Shown: piece after piece, positions 1 through 9,144 of the stretch
Layout of the letters: each line of letters starts with the position of its first letter
How positions within the stretch are numbered: position 1 is the stretch's first letter
From: Pseudomonas putida
GTDB taxonomy: Bacteria; Pseudomonadota; Gammaproteobacteria; Pseudomonadales; Pseudomonadaceae
Assembly: GCF_028682455.1 (NCBI RefSeq)
Contig: NZ_JANHLD010000001.1
Location: 248,001-312,000, forward strand
Direction of reading: 5' to 3'
Length of the DNA stretch: 64,000 bases
The notes under the pieces: generated by a model
The model's input: only the letters and a program-made list of their open reading frames with translations
What the model was told of the DNA's origin: nothing
Database searches by the model: none
Program-made: the position numbers and the translations under genes

Positions 1-2631
1 GCGCAACAGCACTTCGGCGCCGACGATGCGGTTGTCGCGGGCATCGACCTGTGGCTGGAAGTGCAGGGCAAGTTCGCCGCGGGCCAGGGCCAGGCGCAGG
101 TCGCTTTCCATGCGCAGGCGCTCGCTGGCGGCCTTTTGCATGGTGGTATGGAACAGTTGGGTGGTGTTGCGGCCGGAGTCCTTGGCCCGGTACAGGGCGA
201 TGTCGGCGCGCTTGAGCAGGTCGGCCGGCGTCGAGCCGTGGTCGGGAATCAGCGCCACACCGATGCTGGGGGTTACCTGCAAGCGCTGGCCGTCCAGCGA
301 CATCGGTTCGGCCAGCAGCTCGCGTAGGGTGTCGGCCAGCTCGCGGACCTTTTCCGTCACCTCGTCACGGCTGCCTTCCAGGCCGCTGAGCAGCACCACG
401 AATTCATCGCCACCCAGGCGCGCAACGGTGTCTTCCAGGCGCACGCTGGCTTCCAGGCGCGCGGTGATGATCTTGAGTACCGTGTCGCCCACCGGGTGGC
501 CCAGCGAGTCGTTGATATGCTTGAAGTGATCCAGGTCCAGGAACAGCAGGGCGCCGCGCAGATTATGGCGCTTGAGCAAGGCGATCTGCTGGCTGAGGCG
601 GTCCATCAGCAGGGCACGGTTCGGCAGGTTGGTGAGCGGGTCGTGATAGGCCAGGTGGCGAATCTGGGCCTGGGCATTTTTCAGCTGGCTGACATCGCGG
701 GCGGTGAGCAGCAGGCATTCGGTTTCGTTGAGGGTGAGCGGCTCGATCGACACCTCGACCGTCAGGATCTCGCCACGCTTGTTGCGTCCGAGCATTTCGC
801 GGTGGTGTACCCGGCCCCTGTCCTGCAATTCATTGATCAGGGCGGTGCGTTGCTTGTCATCGGCCCAGATTCCGATTTCATACACGGTGCGGCCGACCAC
901 TTCGGCCGAGCTGTAGCCGGTCAGACGACAGAATCCGTCGTTGACCTCCAGGTAGCGACCGCTTTCGAGCTCGGTGATGGTAATGGCGTCGGGACTTGAG
1001 TGGAATGCCTTGGCGAATTTCTCTTCGCTGGCCTTGAGCGCGGCCTCGGCCCGTTGCTGCTGGGTGATGTCGCGCAGGGTGGTAACGCTGCAGGGGTGGT
1101 CGTCGACCGTGATCAGGCGACTGGAGATCACGCAGGTCAGCGGCTGGCCTTCCTGGTGATTGACCACCACCGCGACATTGTTCAAGGCCTGGTCGCGAAT
1201 CACCTGCTCGATGCGCCGGGCACGTTCGGCGGATTCGGCCCACAAGCCGATTTCCTCGGCGGTATGACCGATGACCTGGTCGGCGGTCCAGCCGAAAATC
1301 TGGGTGAAGGCAGGATTGATCTCGATGAAGCGGCCGCTGTCCTGGCGGGTGACGCAGATCGGGTCGGGACTGGCCTGGAACAGGCTGGCGAACTTTTCTT
1401 CCGAGCTGGTCAGGCGTTGCTCGCGTTCGACCTGGTCGGTGATGTCCAGCAGGGTGCCGGCCATGCGCAGCGGTTTGCCGTGTTCGTCGCGATACAGCCG
1501 GGCGCGGCTTTCGATGTAGCGCGAAGTGCCGTTTTCCAGCTGTATATGGTAGGTGATCTGGTAGTTGCCGGCCGGGCCTTCACGCAGGCTGCGGTAGGCT
1601 TGGCGCATGGTGCTGCGCTCCAGCTCCGGCACGCCCTCGAAGAAGGCATCGAAGGACTCGTGGAAGGGCACCGGTTCAAGGCCATGCAGCTCGGCGGCGC
1701 GAGCCGATCCATAGAGCATGCCGCTGGGGATATGCCAGTCCCAGGTGCCCAGCTGGGCTGAATCCAGGGCCAGGTCCAGGCGTTCCTGGCTGTCCTTGAG
1801 GGCTTGCTCGGCGCGCTTGCGTTCGCTGGTGTCGACGAAGGTGCTGAGCAGGCAGACCGTGCCTTCGAGTTCGATGTTCTGGGTGCTGAGGATGCCGTCG
1901 TGGATCTTGCCGCTGCTGGCGCGGAACTGTACCTCCATCGTCACCGGGCCACTGTTGCCCCGGGTGGCCTCCAGCACGGCATTGCGTTGTTGCGGGTTGG
2001 CCCACAGGCCCAGCTCGATGGTGGTCTTGTTGATGACCTGGTGGCCGGGCCAGCCGAGGATCTGTTCGAAGTGCTGGTTGACCTCGTGGATCAGGCCGTC
2101 GGAGCGGCGGGTGAGGAGCACCACGTTGGGACTCAGGTGAAACAGCGTGGCGAAGCGCTTTTCCGAATTGATCAGCGCGGTTTCCCGATCTCGTTGGCGG
2201 GTGATTTCACGGATGACGCCAATCATCTGCGGGCGCCCCAGTTTGTCCTTGCTCAGGCTGCCGTTGATTTCCAGCCAGTGCAGGCTGCCGTCTGGCCAGC
2301 GGATGCGATGGCGCAGGGCTTGCTCCACCGGCTCGCCATTGATCACTGCATGAAAGGCCTGCAGGGTGCGGGCGCGGTCTTCGGCAGGCAGCAGCTCGAG
2401 GTAATCCAGGTCGTTGGGCAGCGGTTGATCCGGGTCGAAGCCGAACAGCGCCTGGGTGCCGCGTGACCAACTGATCTGACCGGTTTCTATGTCCCAGAAC
2501 CAGGCGCCCAGATGCGCGCCATTGAGCGCCGCCAGCAATTGCGGGGCGTTCTCCCAGGTCTGCTCCGACGCCTGGGGATCCACCGCATGGATGCGTGGCA
2601 GGCGCGGAAAGCGGTTTGCTGATTTGGGCAT
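1..2631 (-). CDS. Multi-PAS GGDEF/EAL signalling protein (partial, 3' end outside window)
   Basis: Predicted c-di-GMP signalling protein read from ATG at 2631; 877 codons are visible and the frame is still open at position 1. Five consecutive PAS modules fill roughly residues 28-650, each starting with a SEK/SEEKF-type linker and ending in a DIT/DVS-type motif. A GGDEF domain follows (HDPLTNLPNR near residue 660, intact GGDEF at about 740-744). An RLED motif five residues before GGDEF matches the RxxD inhibitory site. An EAL domain begins near residue 835 (LHFQPQVD) and reaches EVLLR, an accepted variant of the ExLxR motif, where the window stops. Both domains look catalytically competent in the visible part. 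I see no membrane segment, so it is probably cytoplasmic. The signal sensed is unknown. It lies 63 bp downstream of the LysR gene on the same strand. Confidence 0.9.
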   Translation of the reverse strand, partial: MPKSANRFPRLPRIHAVDPQASEQTWENAPQLLAALNGAHLGAWFWDIETGQISWSRGTQALFGFDPDQPLPNDLDYLELLPAEDRARTLQAFHAVINGEPVEQALRHRIRWPDGSLHWLEINGSLSKDKLGRPQMIGVIREITRQRDRETALINSEKRFATLFHLSPNVVLLTRRSDGLIHEVNQHFEQILGWPGHQVINKTTIELGLWANPQQRNAVLEATRGNSGPVTMEVQFRASSGKIHDGILSTQNIELEGTVCLLSTFVDTSERKRAEQALKDSQERLDLALDSAQLGTWDWHIPSGMLYGSARAAELHGLEPVPFHESFDAFFEGVPELERSTMRQAYRSLREGPAGNYQITYHIQLENGTSRYIESRARLYRDEHGKPLRMAGTLLDITDQVEREQRLTSSEEKFASLFQASPDPICVTRQDSGRFIEINPAFTQIFGWTADQVIGHTAEEIGLWAESAERARRIEQVIRDQALNNVAVVVNHQEGQPLTCVISSRLITVDDHPCSVTTLRDITQQQRAEAALKASEEKFAKAFHSSPDAITITELESGRYLEVNDGFCRLTGYSSAEVVGRTVYEIGIWADDKQRTALINELQDRGRVHHREMLGRNKRGEILTVEVSIEPLTLNETECLLLTARDVSQLKNAQAQIRHLAYHDPLTNLPNRALLMDRLSQQIALLKRHNLRGALLFLDLDHFKHINDSLGHPVGDTVLKIITARLEASVRLEDTVARLGGDEFVVLLSGLEGSRDEVTEKVRELADTLRELLAEPMSLDGQRLQVTPSIGVALIPDHGSTPADLLKRADIALYRAKDSGRNTTQLFHTTMQKAASERLRMESDLRLALARGELALHFQPQVDARDNRIVGAEVLLR

Positions 2632-2694
2632 CGGTACCAGACCTTTGGCAGGTGACGCGTCCTTGAAGGGCCTACCGGGTTTTACCTCAATGGC

Positions 2695-3573
2695 TCAGGA
2701 GTGCCGTGCGTGGCTGTCGAGCAGGGCCATGAAGGCTTTGGCGGCATTCGATAGCGTTCGCTCGGTATGCAGAATGTAGCCTAGCTGGCGGGATAGCTGT
2801 ATGCCCGGCAAAGCGATAGGCGCAACCTGCTCATCGAGCATAGTACGTGGTAGCACACTCCACGCCAGGCCGATGGAAACCATCATCTTGATGGTTTCCA
2901 GATAGTTGGTGCTCATGGCGATGTTCGGCGTCAGGCCCTGGGCTTCGAACAGCCGCTGGACAATATGGTGTGTAAAAGTGTTGCCACCTGGGAACACCGC
3001 CGGATGGTGGGCGACATCGGCAAGGCTCACTGAGCCATTGCGCGCCAGCGGGTGTTCTGGGGCGGCGACGAAATCCAGCAGGTCGTCCCAGACTGGAACC
3101 GCCTTGACCAGTGGGTGCGGTTCGGGCGCCAAGGTGATGACGGCAATTTCTGCGCGGCCATGGAGAATCTCGTCGTAGGCGGCCTCCGAATCCAGAAACT
3201 GTATATCCAGTGCCACCGCCGGGTACTGGCGGGTGAACGCCCGCAGCACCGGGGGCAACCGGTGCAGGCCGATGTGGTGACTGGTGGCAAGGGTCAGGCG
3301 GCCTGCCACTTCACCGGTGAGGTTGGTAAGGGCGCGGCGGGTATCATCCAGTACGTTGATGATCTGGTAGGCACGTGGCAGCAGAGCACGACCGGCTTCA
3401 GTGAGGTTGACCTCTCGCCCAAGGCGATCGAACAGGCGCAGGTCCAGTTGTTGCTCGAGCCCGGCGATGCGTTTGCTGATAGCGGGTTGGGTCAGGTGCA
3501 GGCGTTCGCCGGCCCCGGAAAAGCTGCCGGTTTCAGCCACGGCGATAAAGGCATTGAGGTTGGCGAGGTCCAC
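2695..3573 (-). CDS. LysR-family transcriptional regulator next to leuC
   Basis: Typical LysR-type regulator. The N-terminal winged HTH (about residues 1-60) contains the LTQPAISKRIAGLEQQL recognition helix, followed by a substrate-binding domain of two alpha/beta lobes. I chose the GTG at 3573, giving V/M-DLANLNAF and 292 aa, because LysR proteins usually begin a few residues before the helix. An in-frame ATG at 3606 would add 11 residues with no family character. AAAGGA lies upstream of the GTG. The gene is divergent from leuC with 132 bp between them, so it may control leuCD, itself, or both. Its effector is not evident from sequence. Confidence 0.88.
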   Translation of the reverse strand: MDLANLNAFIAVAETGSFSGAGERLHLTQPAISKRIAGLEQQLDLRLFDRLGREVNLTEAGRALLPRAYQIINVLDDTRRALTNLTGEVAGRLTLATSHHIGLHRLPPVLRAFTRQYPAVALDIQFLDSEAAYDEILHGRAEIAVITLAPEPHPLVKAVPVWDDLLDFVAAPEHPLARNGSVSLADVAHHPAVFPGGNTFTHHIVQRLFEAQGLTPNIAMSTNYLETIKMMVSIGLAWSVLPRTMLDEQVAPIALPGIQLSRQLGYILHTERTLSNAAKAFMALLDSHARHS

Positions 3574-3604
3574 GGCTTGTGTATTCCTTTGGGTTATCCA
3601 AAGC

Positions 3605-3648
3605 ATAAAAATTATGAATTTGAGTTATTCAATCTACCGTCATAGCAT
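3605..3648 (+). promoter_or_regulatory. Candidate leuC promoter and LysR-type operator
   Basis: In the divergent LysR/leuC gap there is an AT-rich palindrome ATAAAAATTAT (3605-3615), of the kind found at LysR T-N11-A sites. It is followed by a sigma70-like TTGAGT (3620-3625), a 17-bp spacer and TAGCAT (3643-3648). The region is much more AT-rich than its surroundings. The promoter and operator assignment is inferred from pattern only. Confidence 0.35.
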
Positions 3649-3705
3649 CGTCCGTACAAGCCAAGGGGTTATTGGCATAGAAAGACGCTGATGAGGAACA
3701 GTCTG

Positions 3706-5139
3706 ATGGCCGGCAAAACGCTCTACGACAAGCTCTGGGATTCGCATTTGGTCAAGCAGCGCGACGATGGTTCGGCGCTGATCTATATCGATCGTCACAT
3801 CATTCACGAAGTGACGTCGCCGCAAGCCTTCGAAGGCCTGCGCCTGGCCAATCGCAAGCCCTGGCGCATCGATGCCAACATCGCCACACCCGATCACAAC
3901 GTGCCGACCACGCCTGAGCGCAAGGGCGGTATCGAGGCCATCGTCGACCAGGTGTCGCGTCTGCAGGTCCAGACCCTCGACGAAAACTGCGACGAGTACG
4001 GCATTACCGAATTCAAGATGAACGACGTGCGCCAGGGCATCGTCCACGTCATTGGCCCGGAGCAGGGTGCAACCTTGCCGGGCATGACCGTGGTCTGCGG
4101 CGACTCGCACACCTCCACCCACGGCGCCTTCGGGGCGCTGGCCCATGGCATCGGTACTTCCGAGGTCGAGCACGTGCTCGCCACCCAGTGCCTGGTGGCC
4201 AAAAAAATGAAGAACATGTTGGTGAGCGTCCAGGGCCAGTTGCCGTTCGGCGTCACTGCCAAGGACATCGTCCTGGCCGTGATTGGCAAGATCGGCACCG
4301 CTGGCGGCAATGGCCATGCCATCGAGTTCGCCGGCAGCGCCATTCGCGACTTGTCCGTCGAAGGCCGCATGACCATCTGCAACATGGCCATCGAAGCCGG
4401 TGCGCGGGTAGGCCTGGTGGCCACCGACGAGAAGACCGTGGAATACGTCAAGGGTCGTCCATATGCGCCCAAAGGCGAGCAGTGGGCACAAGCAGTCGAA
4501 GCCTGGAAAGACCTGGTTTCCGACGCCGACGCCGTGTTCGACACCGTGGTCGAGCTCGATGCTGCGCAGATCAAGCCACAGGTCAGCTGGGGCACCTCGC
4601 CTGAAATGGTACTGGCGGTCGACCAGTGCGTGCCGGACCCGGCTGCCGAGGCCGACCTGGTCAAGCGCGGTTCCATCGAGCGGGCCTTGAAGTACATGGG
4701 CTTGAGCGCCAACCAGGCGATCACCGACATCCAGCTGGACCGGGTGTTCATCGGCTCGTGCACCAACTCGCGTATCGAAGACTTGCGTGCTGCCGCTGTA
4801 ATCGCCAAGGGCCGCAAGGTGGCTTCGACCATCAAGCAGGCCATCGTGGTGCCGGGCTCGGGCCTGGTCAAAGCCCAGGCCGAGAAGGAAGGCCTGGACA
4901 AGATCTTCCTGGAAGCCGGATTCGAATGGCGTGAGCCTGGTTGCTCCATGTGCCTGGCGATGAACCCGGACCGCCTGGAGAGTGGCGAGCATTGTGCCTC
5001 GACCTCCAACCGCAACTTCGAAGGTCGCCAGGGTGCTGGCGGTCGTACCCACCTGGTGAGCCCGGCCATGGCCGCCGCCGCCGCTGTAACCGGTCGTTTT
5101 GTCGATGTACGTGAGTTGATCCAAGGGAGCGCAGCATGA
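3706..5139 (+). CDS. leuC: 3-isopropylmalate dehydratase large subunit
   Basis: Large, 4Fe-4S-containing subunit of isopropylmalate isomerase, which converts 2-isopropylmalate to 3-isopropylmalate in leucine biosynthesis. The 477-aa product has the aconitase-family signatures [20 protein letters not shown] and GCSMCLAMN; the cysteines of the last two bind the cluster. I chose ATG 3706 (MAGKTLYDK) over the in-frame ATG 3691 because AGGA within the upstream codons sits 8 bases before 3706 and family members begin with MA-KTLYDK. The stop overlaps the leuD start (ATGA), so the two are translationally coupled. Confidence 0.97.
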   Translation: MAGKTLYDKLWDSHLVKQRDDGSALIYIDRHIIHEVTSPQAFEGLRLANRKPWRIDANIATPDHNVPTTPERKGGIEAIVDQVSRLQVQTLDENCDEYGITEFKMNDVRQGIVHVIGPEQGATLPGMTVVCGDSHTSTHGAFGALAHGIGTSEVEHVLATQCLVAKKMKNMLVSVQGQLPFGVTAKDIVLAVIGKIGTAGGNGHAIEFAGSAIRDLSVEGRMTICNMAIEAGARVGLVATDEKTVEYVKGRPYAPKGEQWAQAVEAWKDLVSDADAVFDTVVELDAAQIKPQVSWGTSPEMVLAVDQCVPDPAAEADLVKRGSIERALKYMGLSANQAITDIQLDRVFIGSCTNSRIEDLRAAAVIAKGRKVASTIKQAIVVPGSGLVKAQAEKEGLDKIFLEAGFEWREPGCSMCLAMNPDRLESGEHCASTSNRNFEGRQGAGGRTHLVSPAMAAAAAVTGRFVDVRELIQGSAA

Positions 5140-5780
5140 AAGCCTTTACCCAGCACACCGGCCTTGTCGCGCCATTGGATCGTGCCAACGTCGACACCGA
5201 CCAGATCATCCCCAAGCAGTTCTTGAAGTCGATCAAGCGCACCGGCTTTGGCCCCAACCTGTTCGACGAGTGGCGCTACCTGGATGTCGGCCAGCCGTAC
5301 CAGGACAACAGCAAGCGTCCCAAGAATCCTGAGTTCGTCTTGAACCACGACCGTTACCAGGGTGCCAGCGTGTTGCTGGCCCGTGAGAACTTCGGCTGTG
5401 GTTCCAGCCGTGAACACGCCCCGTGGGCCCTCGAGGAATACGGCTTTCGCAGCATCATTGCGCCGAGCTATGCCGATATCTTCTTCAATAACAGCTTCAA
5501 GAACGGTCTGTTGCCGATCATCCTCAGCGATGAAGAAGTCGATGAGCTGTTCAAGCAGGTCGAAGCCGACCCGGGTTATCAGTTGACCATCGACCTGCAG
5601 GCACAGACCGTGACTCGCCCGGACGGCAAGGTGCTGAACTTCGAGATCGACGCATTTCGCAAGCACTGCCTGCTCAATGGCCTGGACGACATCGGCCTGA
5701 CCCTGCAGGACAGCGATGCCATTGCCACCTTCGAAGCCAAGCACCGGGCCAGCCAGCCTTGGTTGTTTCGCGATGCTTGA
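5136..5780 (+). CDS. leuD: 3-isopropylmalate dehydratase small subunit
   Basis: Small swivel-domain subunit that completes the LeuCD isomerase. It is 214 aa, the usual length for bacterial LeuD. Hallmarks include [12 protein letters not shown] near the N-terminus and the [15 protein letters not shown] motif in the middle, which contacts substrate. Its ATG at 5136 overlaps the leuC stop by 4 bases. It is followed by a REP-like repeat and then a methyltransferase gene before leuB. Confidence 0.97.
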   Translation: MKAFTQHTGLVAPLDRANVDTDQIIPKQFLKSIKRTGFGPNLFDEWRYLDVGQPYQDNSKRPKNPEFVLNHDRYQGASVLLARENFGCGSSREHAPWALEEYGFRSIIAPSYADIFFNNSFKNGLLPIILSDEEVDELFKQVEADPGYQLTIDLQAQTVTRPDGKVLNFEIDAFRKHCLLNGLDDIGLTLQDSDAIATFEAKHRASQPWLFRDA

Positions 5781-5787
5781 TTGATGC

Positions 5788-5832
5788 AGGCTCCCACAGC
5801 GATGCATGTGGGAGCTGGCTTGCCAGCGATAG
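5788..5832 (+). repeat. REP-like palindromic repeat
   Basis: An inverted repeat GCTCCCAC (5790-5797) / GTGGGAGC (5808-5815) is followed by TGGCTTGCCAGCGATA. It resembles intergenic REP elements of fluorescent pseudomonads but differs from the GCGGGCTTGCCCCGC type seen elsewhere in this window. Confidence 0.6.
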
Positions 5833-5850
5833 GGCAGCAAGGAGATCCAG

Positions 5851-6615
5851 ATGACCAGCACCACCCATACAGATGTCGTCCAACGTCAGTTCGGCGAGCA
5901 AGCCAGCGCCTACCTGAGCAGTGCCGTGCACGCCCAGGGCAGCGAGTTCGCCCTGTTGCAGGCCGAGCTTGCCGGGCAACACCAGGCGCGTGTGCTGGAC
6001 CTGGGTTGTGGCGCCGGGCATGTGAGCTTCCACGTTGCACCGCTGGTGCGCGAAGTGGTGGCCTACGATCTGTCGCAGCAGATGCTCGACGTCGTTGCGG
6101 CCACGGCTGGCGAGCGTAACCTTGCCAATATCGCCACCGAGCGTGGCGTTGCCGAGCGCTTGCCGTTCGCCGATGCAAGCTTCGACTATGTCTTGAGTCG
6201 TTACTCGGCGCACCACTGGAGCGACCTGGGCCTGGCCCTGCGCGAAGTGCGTCGGGTCCTCAAGCCTGGAGGCGTCGCTGCGTTCATCGACGTGATGTCG
6301 CCGGGCAGTCCGTTGCTCGACACGTATCTGCAAAGCGTTGAAGTGCTGCGCGACACCAGCCATGTGCGCGACTATTCGGCAGCCCAATGGTTGCAGCAGG
6401 TCAGCGAGGCTGGCTTGCACACTCGCAGTCATTCGCGCCAGCGCTTGCGCCTGGAGTACAGCTCCTGGGTCGAGCGCATGCGTACCCCGGAGGTGATGCG
6501 TGGCGCCATACGCCATTTGCAGCAGGCGATGGGCGAAGAAGTACGGCAGTATTACCAGATTGAAGCCGACGGCTCGTTCAGCACCGATGTCCTGGTGCTC
6601 TGGGCCGAGCGCTAG
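5851..6615 (+). CDS. Class I SAM-dependent methyltransferase
   Basis: 254-aa methyltransferase of the UbiE/Methyltransf_11 type. Motif I is VLDLGCGAGHVSF (about residues 49-61), followed by an acidic ribose-binding position in VAYDLSQQM. A post-I segment, LPFADASFDYVLSRYSAHHW, is typical of small-molecule methyltransferases. AAGGAG lies just upstream of the ATG. It is inserted between leuD and leuB, a conserved arrangement in P. putida-type genomes, but nothing in the sequence ties it to leucine synthesis. The substrate is unknown. Confidence 0.9.
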   Translation: MTSTTHTDVVQRQFGEQASAYLSSAVHAQGSEFALLQAELAGQHQARVLDLGCGAGHVSFHVAPLVREVVAYDLSQQMLDVVAATAGERNLANIATERGVAERLPFADASFDYVLSRYSAHHWSDLGLALREVRRVLKPGGVAAFIDVMSPGSPLLDTYLQSVEVLRDTSHVRDYSAAQWLQQVSEAGLHTRSHSRQRLRLEYSSWVERMRTPEVMRGAIRHLQQAMGEEVRQYYQIEADGSFSTDVLVLWAER

Positions 6616-6670
6616 TTATTTTTCCGGCAGGCCAGTGCGGCGTGTCGCTTGAGTCGAACAAGAGGAACCC

Positions 6671-7753
6671 ATGAGCAAACAGATTCTGATTCTCCCAGGT
6701 GATGGCATTGGTCCGGAAATCATGGCCGAGGCGGTCAAGGTGCTGGAGCTGGCCAACGACAAGTTCCAGCTGGGTTTCAGCCTGTCCCACGACGTGATCG
6801 GTGGCGCCGCCATCGACAAGCATGGCGTGCCGCTGGCTGACGAGACCCTGGAGCGTGCGCGCCAGGCCGACGCCGTATTGCTGGGTGCCGTGGGCGGTCC
6901 GAAGTGGGACAAGATCGAGCGCGATATTCGTCCTGAGCGCGGCCTGCTGAAAATCCGTTCGCAACTGGGCCTGTTCGCCAACCTGCGTCCGGCAATCCTC
7001 TACCCGCAGTTGGCCGATGCCTCGTCGCTCAAGCCGGAAATCGTCTCGGGCCTGGATATCCTCATCGTTCGTGAGCTGACCGGCGGCATCTACTTCGGAG
7101 CCCCGCGTGGCACTCGCGAGCTGGAAGGCGGTGAGCGTCAGTCCTACGACACCCTGCCTTACAGCGAAAGCGAAATCCGTCGCATTGCCCGCGTCGGCTT
7201 CGACATGGCCCGTGTGCGCGGCAAGAAGCTTTGCTCGGTGGACAAGGCCAACGTCCTGGCGTCCAGCCAGCTGTGGCGCGAAATCGTCGAGGAAGTGGCC
7301 AAGGACTACCCGGATGTGGAACTGTCCCACATGTACGTCGATAACGCCGCCATGCAGCTGGTGCGTGCGCCCAAGCAGTTCGACGTGATGGTCACCGACA
7401 ACATGTTCGGTGACATCCTGTCGGATGAAGCTTCCATGCTCACCGGCTCCATTGGCATGCTGCCGTCAGCGTCGCTGGATGCCAGCAACAAGGGCATGTA
7501 CGAGCCTTGCCATGGCTCGGCGCCGGACATCGCCGGCCAAGGCATCGCCAACCCGCTGGCAACCATTTTGTCGGTGTCGATGATGCTGCGTTACAGCTTC
7601 AACCAGCAGGCGGCTGCCGAAGCGATCGAACAGGCTGTCAGCCAGGTGCTGGACCAGGGGCTGCGCACGGGCGACATCTGGTCGGCCGGTTGCAGCAAGG
7701 TGGGTACGCAGGAAATGGGCGACGCAGTAGTCGCAGCGCTGCGGAATCTGTAA
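6671..7753 (+). CDS. leuB: 3-isopropylmalate dehydrogenase
   Basis: Catalyses NAD-dependent oxidative decarboxylation of 3-isopropylmalate, the third dedicated leucine step. The 360-aa protein begins [14 protein letters not shown] and carries the substrate-loop region [21 protein letters not shown]. It also has LTGGIYFG, the catalytic [10 protein letters not shown] lysine region, the metal-binding [16 protein letters not shown] aspartates and the NAD-site [15 protein letters not shown]. All expected catalytic residues are present. AGAGGAA precedes the ATG. A hairpin with a T-tract follows the stop. Confidence 0.97.
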   Translation: MSKQILILPGDGIGPEIMAEAVKVLELANDKFQLGFSLSHDVIGGAAIDKHGVPLADETLERARQADAVLLGAVGGPKWDKIERDIRPERGLLKIRSQLGLFANLRPAILYPQLADASSLKPEIVSGLDILIVRELTGGIYFGAPRGTRELEGGERQSYDTLPYSESEIRRIARVGFDMARVRGKKLCSVDKANVLASSQLWREIVEEVAKDYPDVELSHMYVDNAAMQLVRAPKQFDVMVTDNMFGDILSDEASMLTGSIGMLPSASLDASNKGMYEPCHGSAPDIAGQGIANPLATILSVSMMLRYSFNQQAAAEAIEQAVSQVLDQGLRTGDIWSAGCSKVGTQEMGDAVVAALRNL

Positions 7754-7759
7754 TCTCTC

Positions 7760-7804
7760 GGGCCCGCTGCTGTTTTTCCTTGTGAAGCAGCGGCCCACTT
7801 TTTA
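7760..7804 (+). terminator. Intrinsic terminator-like hairpin between leuB and asd
   Basis: GGGCCCGCTGCT pairs with AGCAGCGGCCC (one bulged C) around a loop of about 14 nt, followed by ACTTTTTA. It has the form of a rho-independent terminator and ends only about 18 bp before the asd start codon. Confidence 0.65.
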
Positions 7805-7821
7805 GCAAAGGTGTAGTTGCG

Positions 7822-8934
7822 ATGAAACGTGTAGGTCTGATCGGTTGGCGCGGTATGGTCGGTTCCGTGCTCATGCAGCGGATGCTGGAAGAGCAGGATT
7901 TTGATCTCATCGAGCCGGTGTTCTTCACCACCTCCAACGTGGGTGGCCAGGGTCCGGCCGTGGGCAAGGATATTGCTCCGCTCAAGGACGCTTACAGCAT
8001 TGAAGAGCTCAAGACCCTTGATGTGATCCTGACCTGCCAGGGCGGCGACTACACCAATGAGGTTTTCCCCAAGCTGCGCGAAGCCGGCTGGCAGGGCTAC
8101 TGGATCGATGCCGCCTCCAGCCTGCGTATGCAGGATGACGCGGTCATCGTCCTGGACCCGGTCAACCGCAAGGTGATCGACCAGCAACTCGATGCCGGTA
8201 CCAAGAACTACATCGGCGGCAACTGCACCGTCAGCCTGATGCTGATGGGCCTGGGTGGCCTGTTCGAAGCCGGCCTGGTCGAGTGGATGAGCGCCATGAC
8301 CTACCAGGCAGCCTCCGGTGCCGGCGCGCAGAACATGCGTGAACTGATCCGCCAGATGGGTGCTACCCACGCGGCAGTGGCCGATGACCTGGCCAACCCG
8401 GCGAGCGCCATTCTCGACATCGACCGCAAGGTTGCCGAGGCCATGCGCAGCGAAGCCTACCCGACCGAGAACTTCGGTGTTCCCCTGGCCGGCAGCCTGA
8501 TCCCGTGGATCGACAAGGAACTCCCGAACGGCCAGAGTCGTGAAGAGTGGAAGGCCCAGGCCGAGACCAACAAGATCCTCGGTCGCTTCAAGAGCCCGAT
8601 CCCGGTCGACGGTATCTGCGTGCGTATCGGTGCCATGCGCTGCCACAGCCAGGCGCTGACCATCAAGCTGAACAAGGACGTGCCGATCGCCGATATCGAA
8701 GGCATGATCAGCCAGCACAACCCTTGGGTGAAACTGGTGCCGAACCAGCGTGAAATCAGCATGCAGGAGCTGAGCCCGACCAACGTCACCGGTACCCTGA
8801 ACATTCCGGTGGGTCGCCTGCGCAAGCTGAACATGGGCTCGCAGTACCTGGGCGCCTTCACCGTTGGCGACCAACTGCTGTGGGGCGCAGCCGAACCGCT
8901 GCGCCGCATGCTGCGGATCCTGCTGGAGCGTTGA
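7822..8934 (+). CDS. asd: Aspartate-semialdehyde dehydrogenase
   Basis: Reduces aspartyl phosphate to aspartate semialdehyde, the branch point to lysine/diaminopimelate, threonine and methionine. The 370-aa protein resembles the E. coli-type enzyme: it begins [17 protein letters not shown] (NADP-binding glycine-rich motif), has the catalytic cysteine at residue 135 in [10 protein letters not shown], and an [16 protein letters not shown] segment near residue 270. The reading frame is intact and of normal length. A strong terminator follows. Confidence 0.97.
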   Translation: MKRVGLIGWRGMVGSVLMQRMLEEQDFDLIEPVFFTTSNVGGQGPAVGKDIAPLKDAYSIEELKTLDVILTCQGGDYTNEVFPKLREAGWQGYWIDAASSLRMQDDAVIVLDPVNRKVIDQQLDAGTKNYIGGNCTVSLMLMGLGGLFEAGLVEWMSAMTYQAASGAGAQNMRELIRQMGATHAAVADDLANPASAILDIDRKVAEAMRSEAYPTENFGVPLAGSLIPWIDKELPNGQSREEWKAQAETNKILGRFKSPIPVDGICVRIGAMRCHSQALTIKLNKDVPIADIEGMISQHNPWVKLVPNQREISMQELSPTNVTGTLNIPVGRLRKLNMGSQYLGAFTVGDQLLWGAAEPLRRMLRILLER

Positions 8935-8956
8935 TCGCTGCAGTGAGCTGAACCCG

Positions 8957-8988
8957 AAGCCCGTGCTGCCAACAGCACGGGCTTTTTC
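8957..8988 (+). terminator. Rho-independent terminator after asd
   Basis: AGCCCGTGCTG and CAGCACGGGCT form a perfect 11-bp stem around a CCAA loop, followed by TTTTTCG. It is placed just after the asd stop, as expected for the end of that transcript. Confidence 0.88.
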
Positions 8989-8990
8989 GT

Positions 8991-9062
8991 TGTAGGGGCG
9001 GGCTTGCCCCGCGATCTCGGTTTGTCGGTCATATCGTATCGCAGGGCAAGCCCGCTCCTACA
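8991..9062 (+). repeat. Inverted pair of REP elements
   Basis: TGTAGGGGCGGGCTTGCCCC (starting 8991) and its inverted partner ending CAAGCCCGCTCCTACA at about 9062 flank a spacer of roughly 20 bp. This is the GCGGGCTTGCCCCGCGA family of pseudomonad REPs, repeated at least four more times in this window. Confidence 0.85.
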
Positions 9063-9144
9063 GCAAGCCTGCTCCAACAAAGGTATTCCACAGCTACAAA
9101 TCCAAGTAAAGTGCCGCTCCCGCCGTTCCAGCAGAGGATTTTCC

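Noticed and set aside
3640..5864. Very long antisense frames over leuC-leuD
   Set aside because: They mirror the codon periodicity of the real genes on a GC-rich strand; they have no conserved motifs and would overlap fully recognisable enzymes.
9004..9144. Extension of the Usg-like gene to an upstream start at 9004
   Set aside because: It would translate the REP repeat; the ATG at 9145 has AGAGG and begins the conserved fold.
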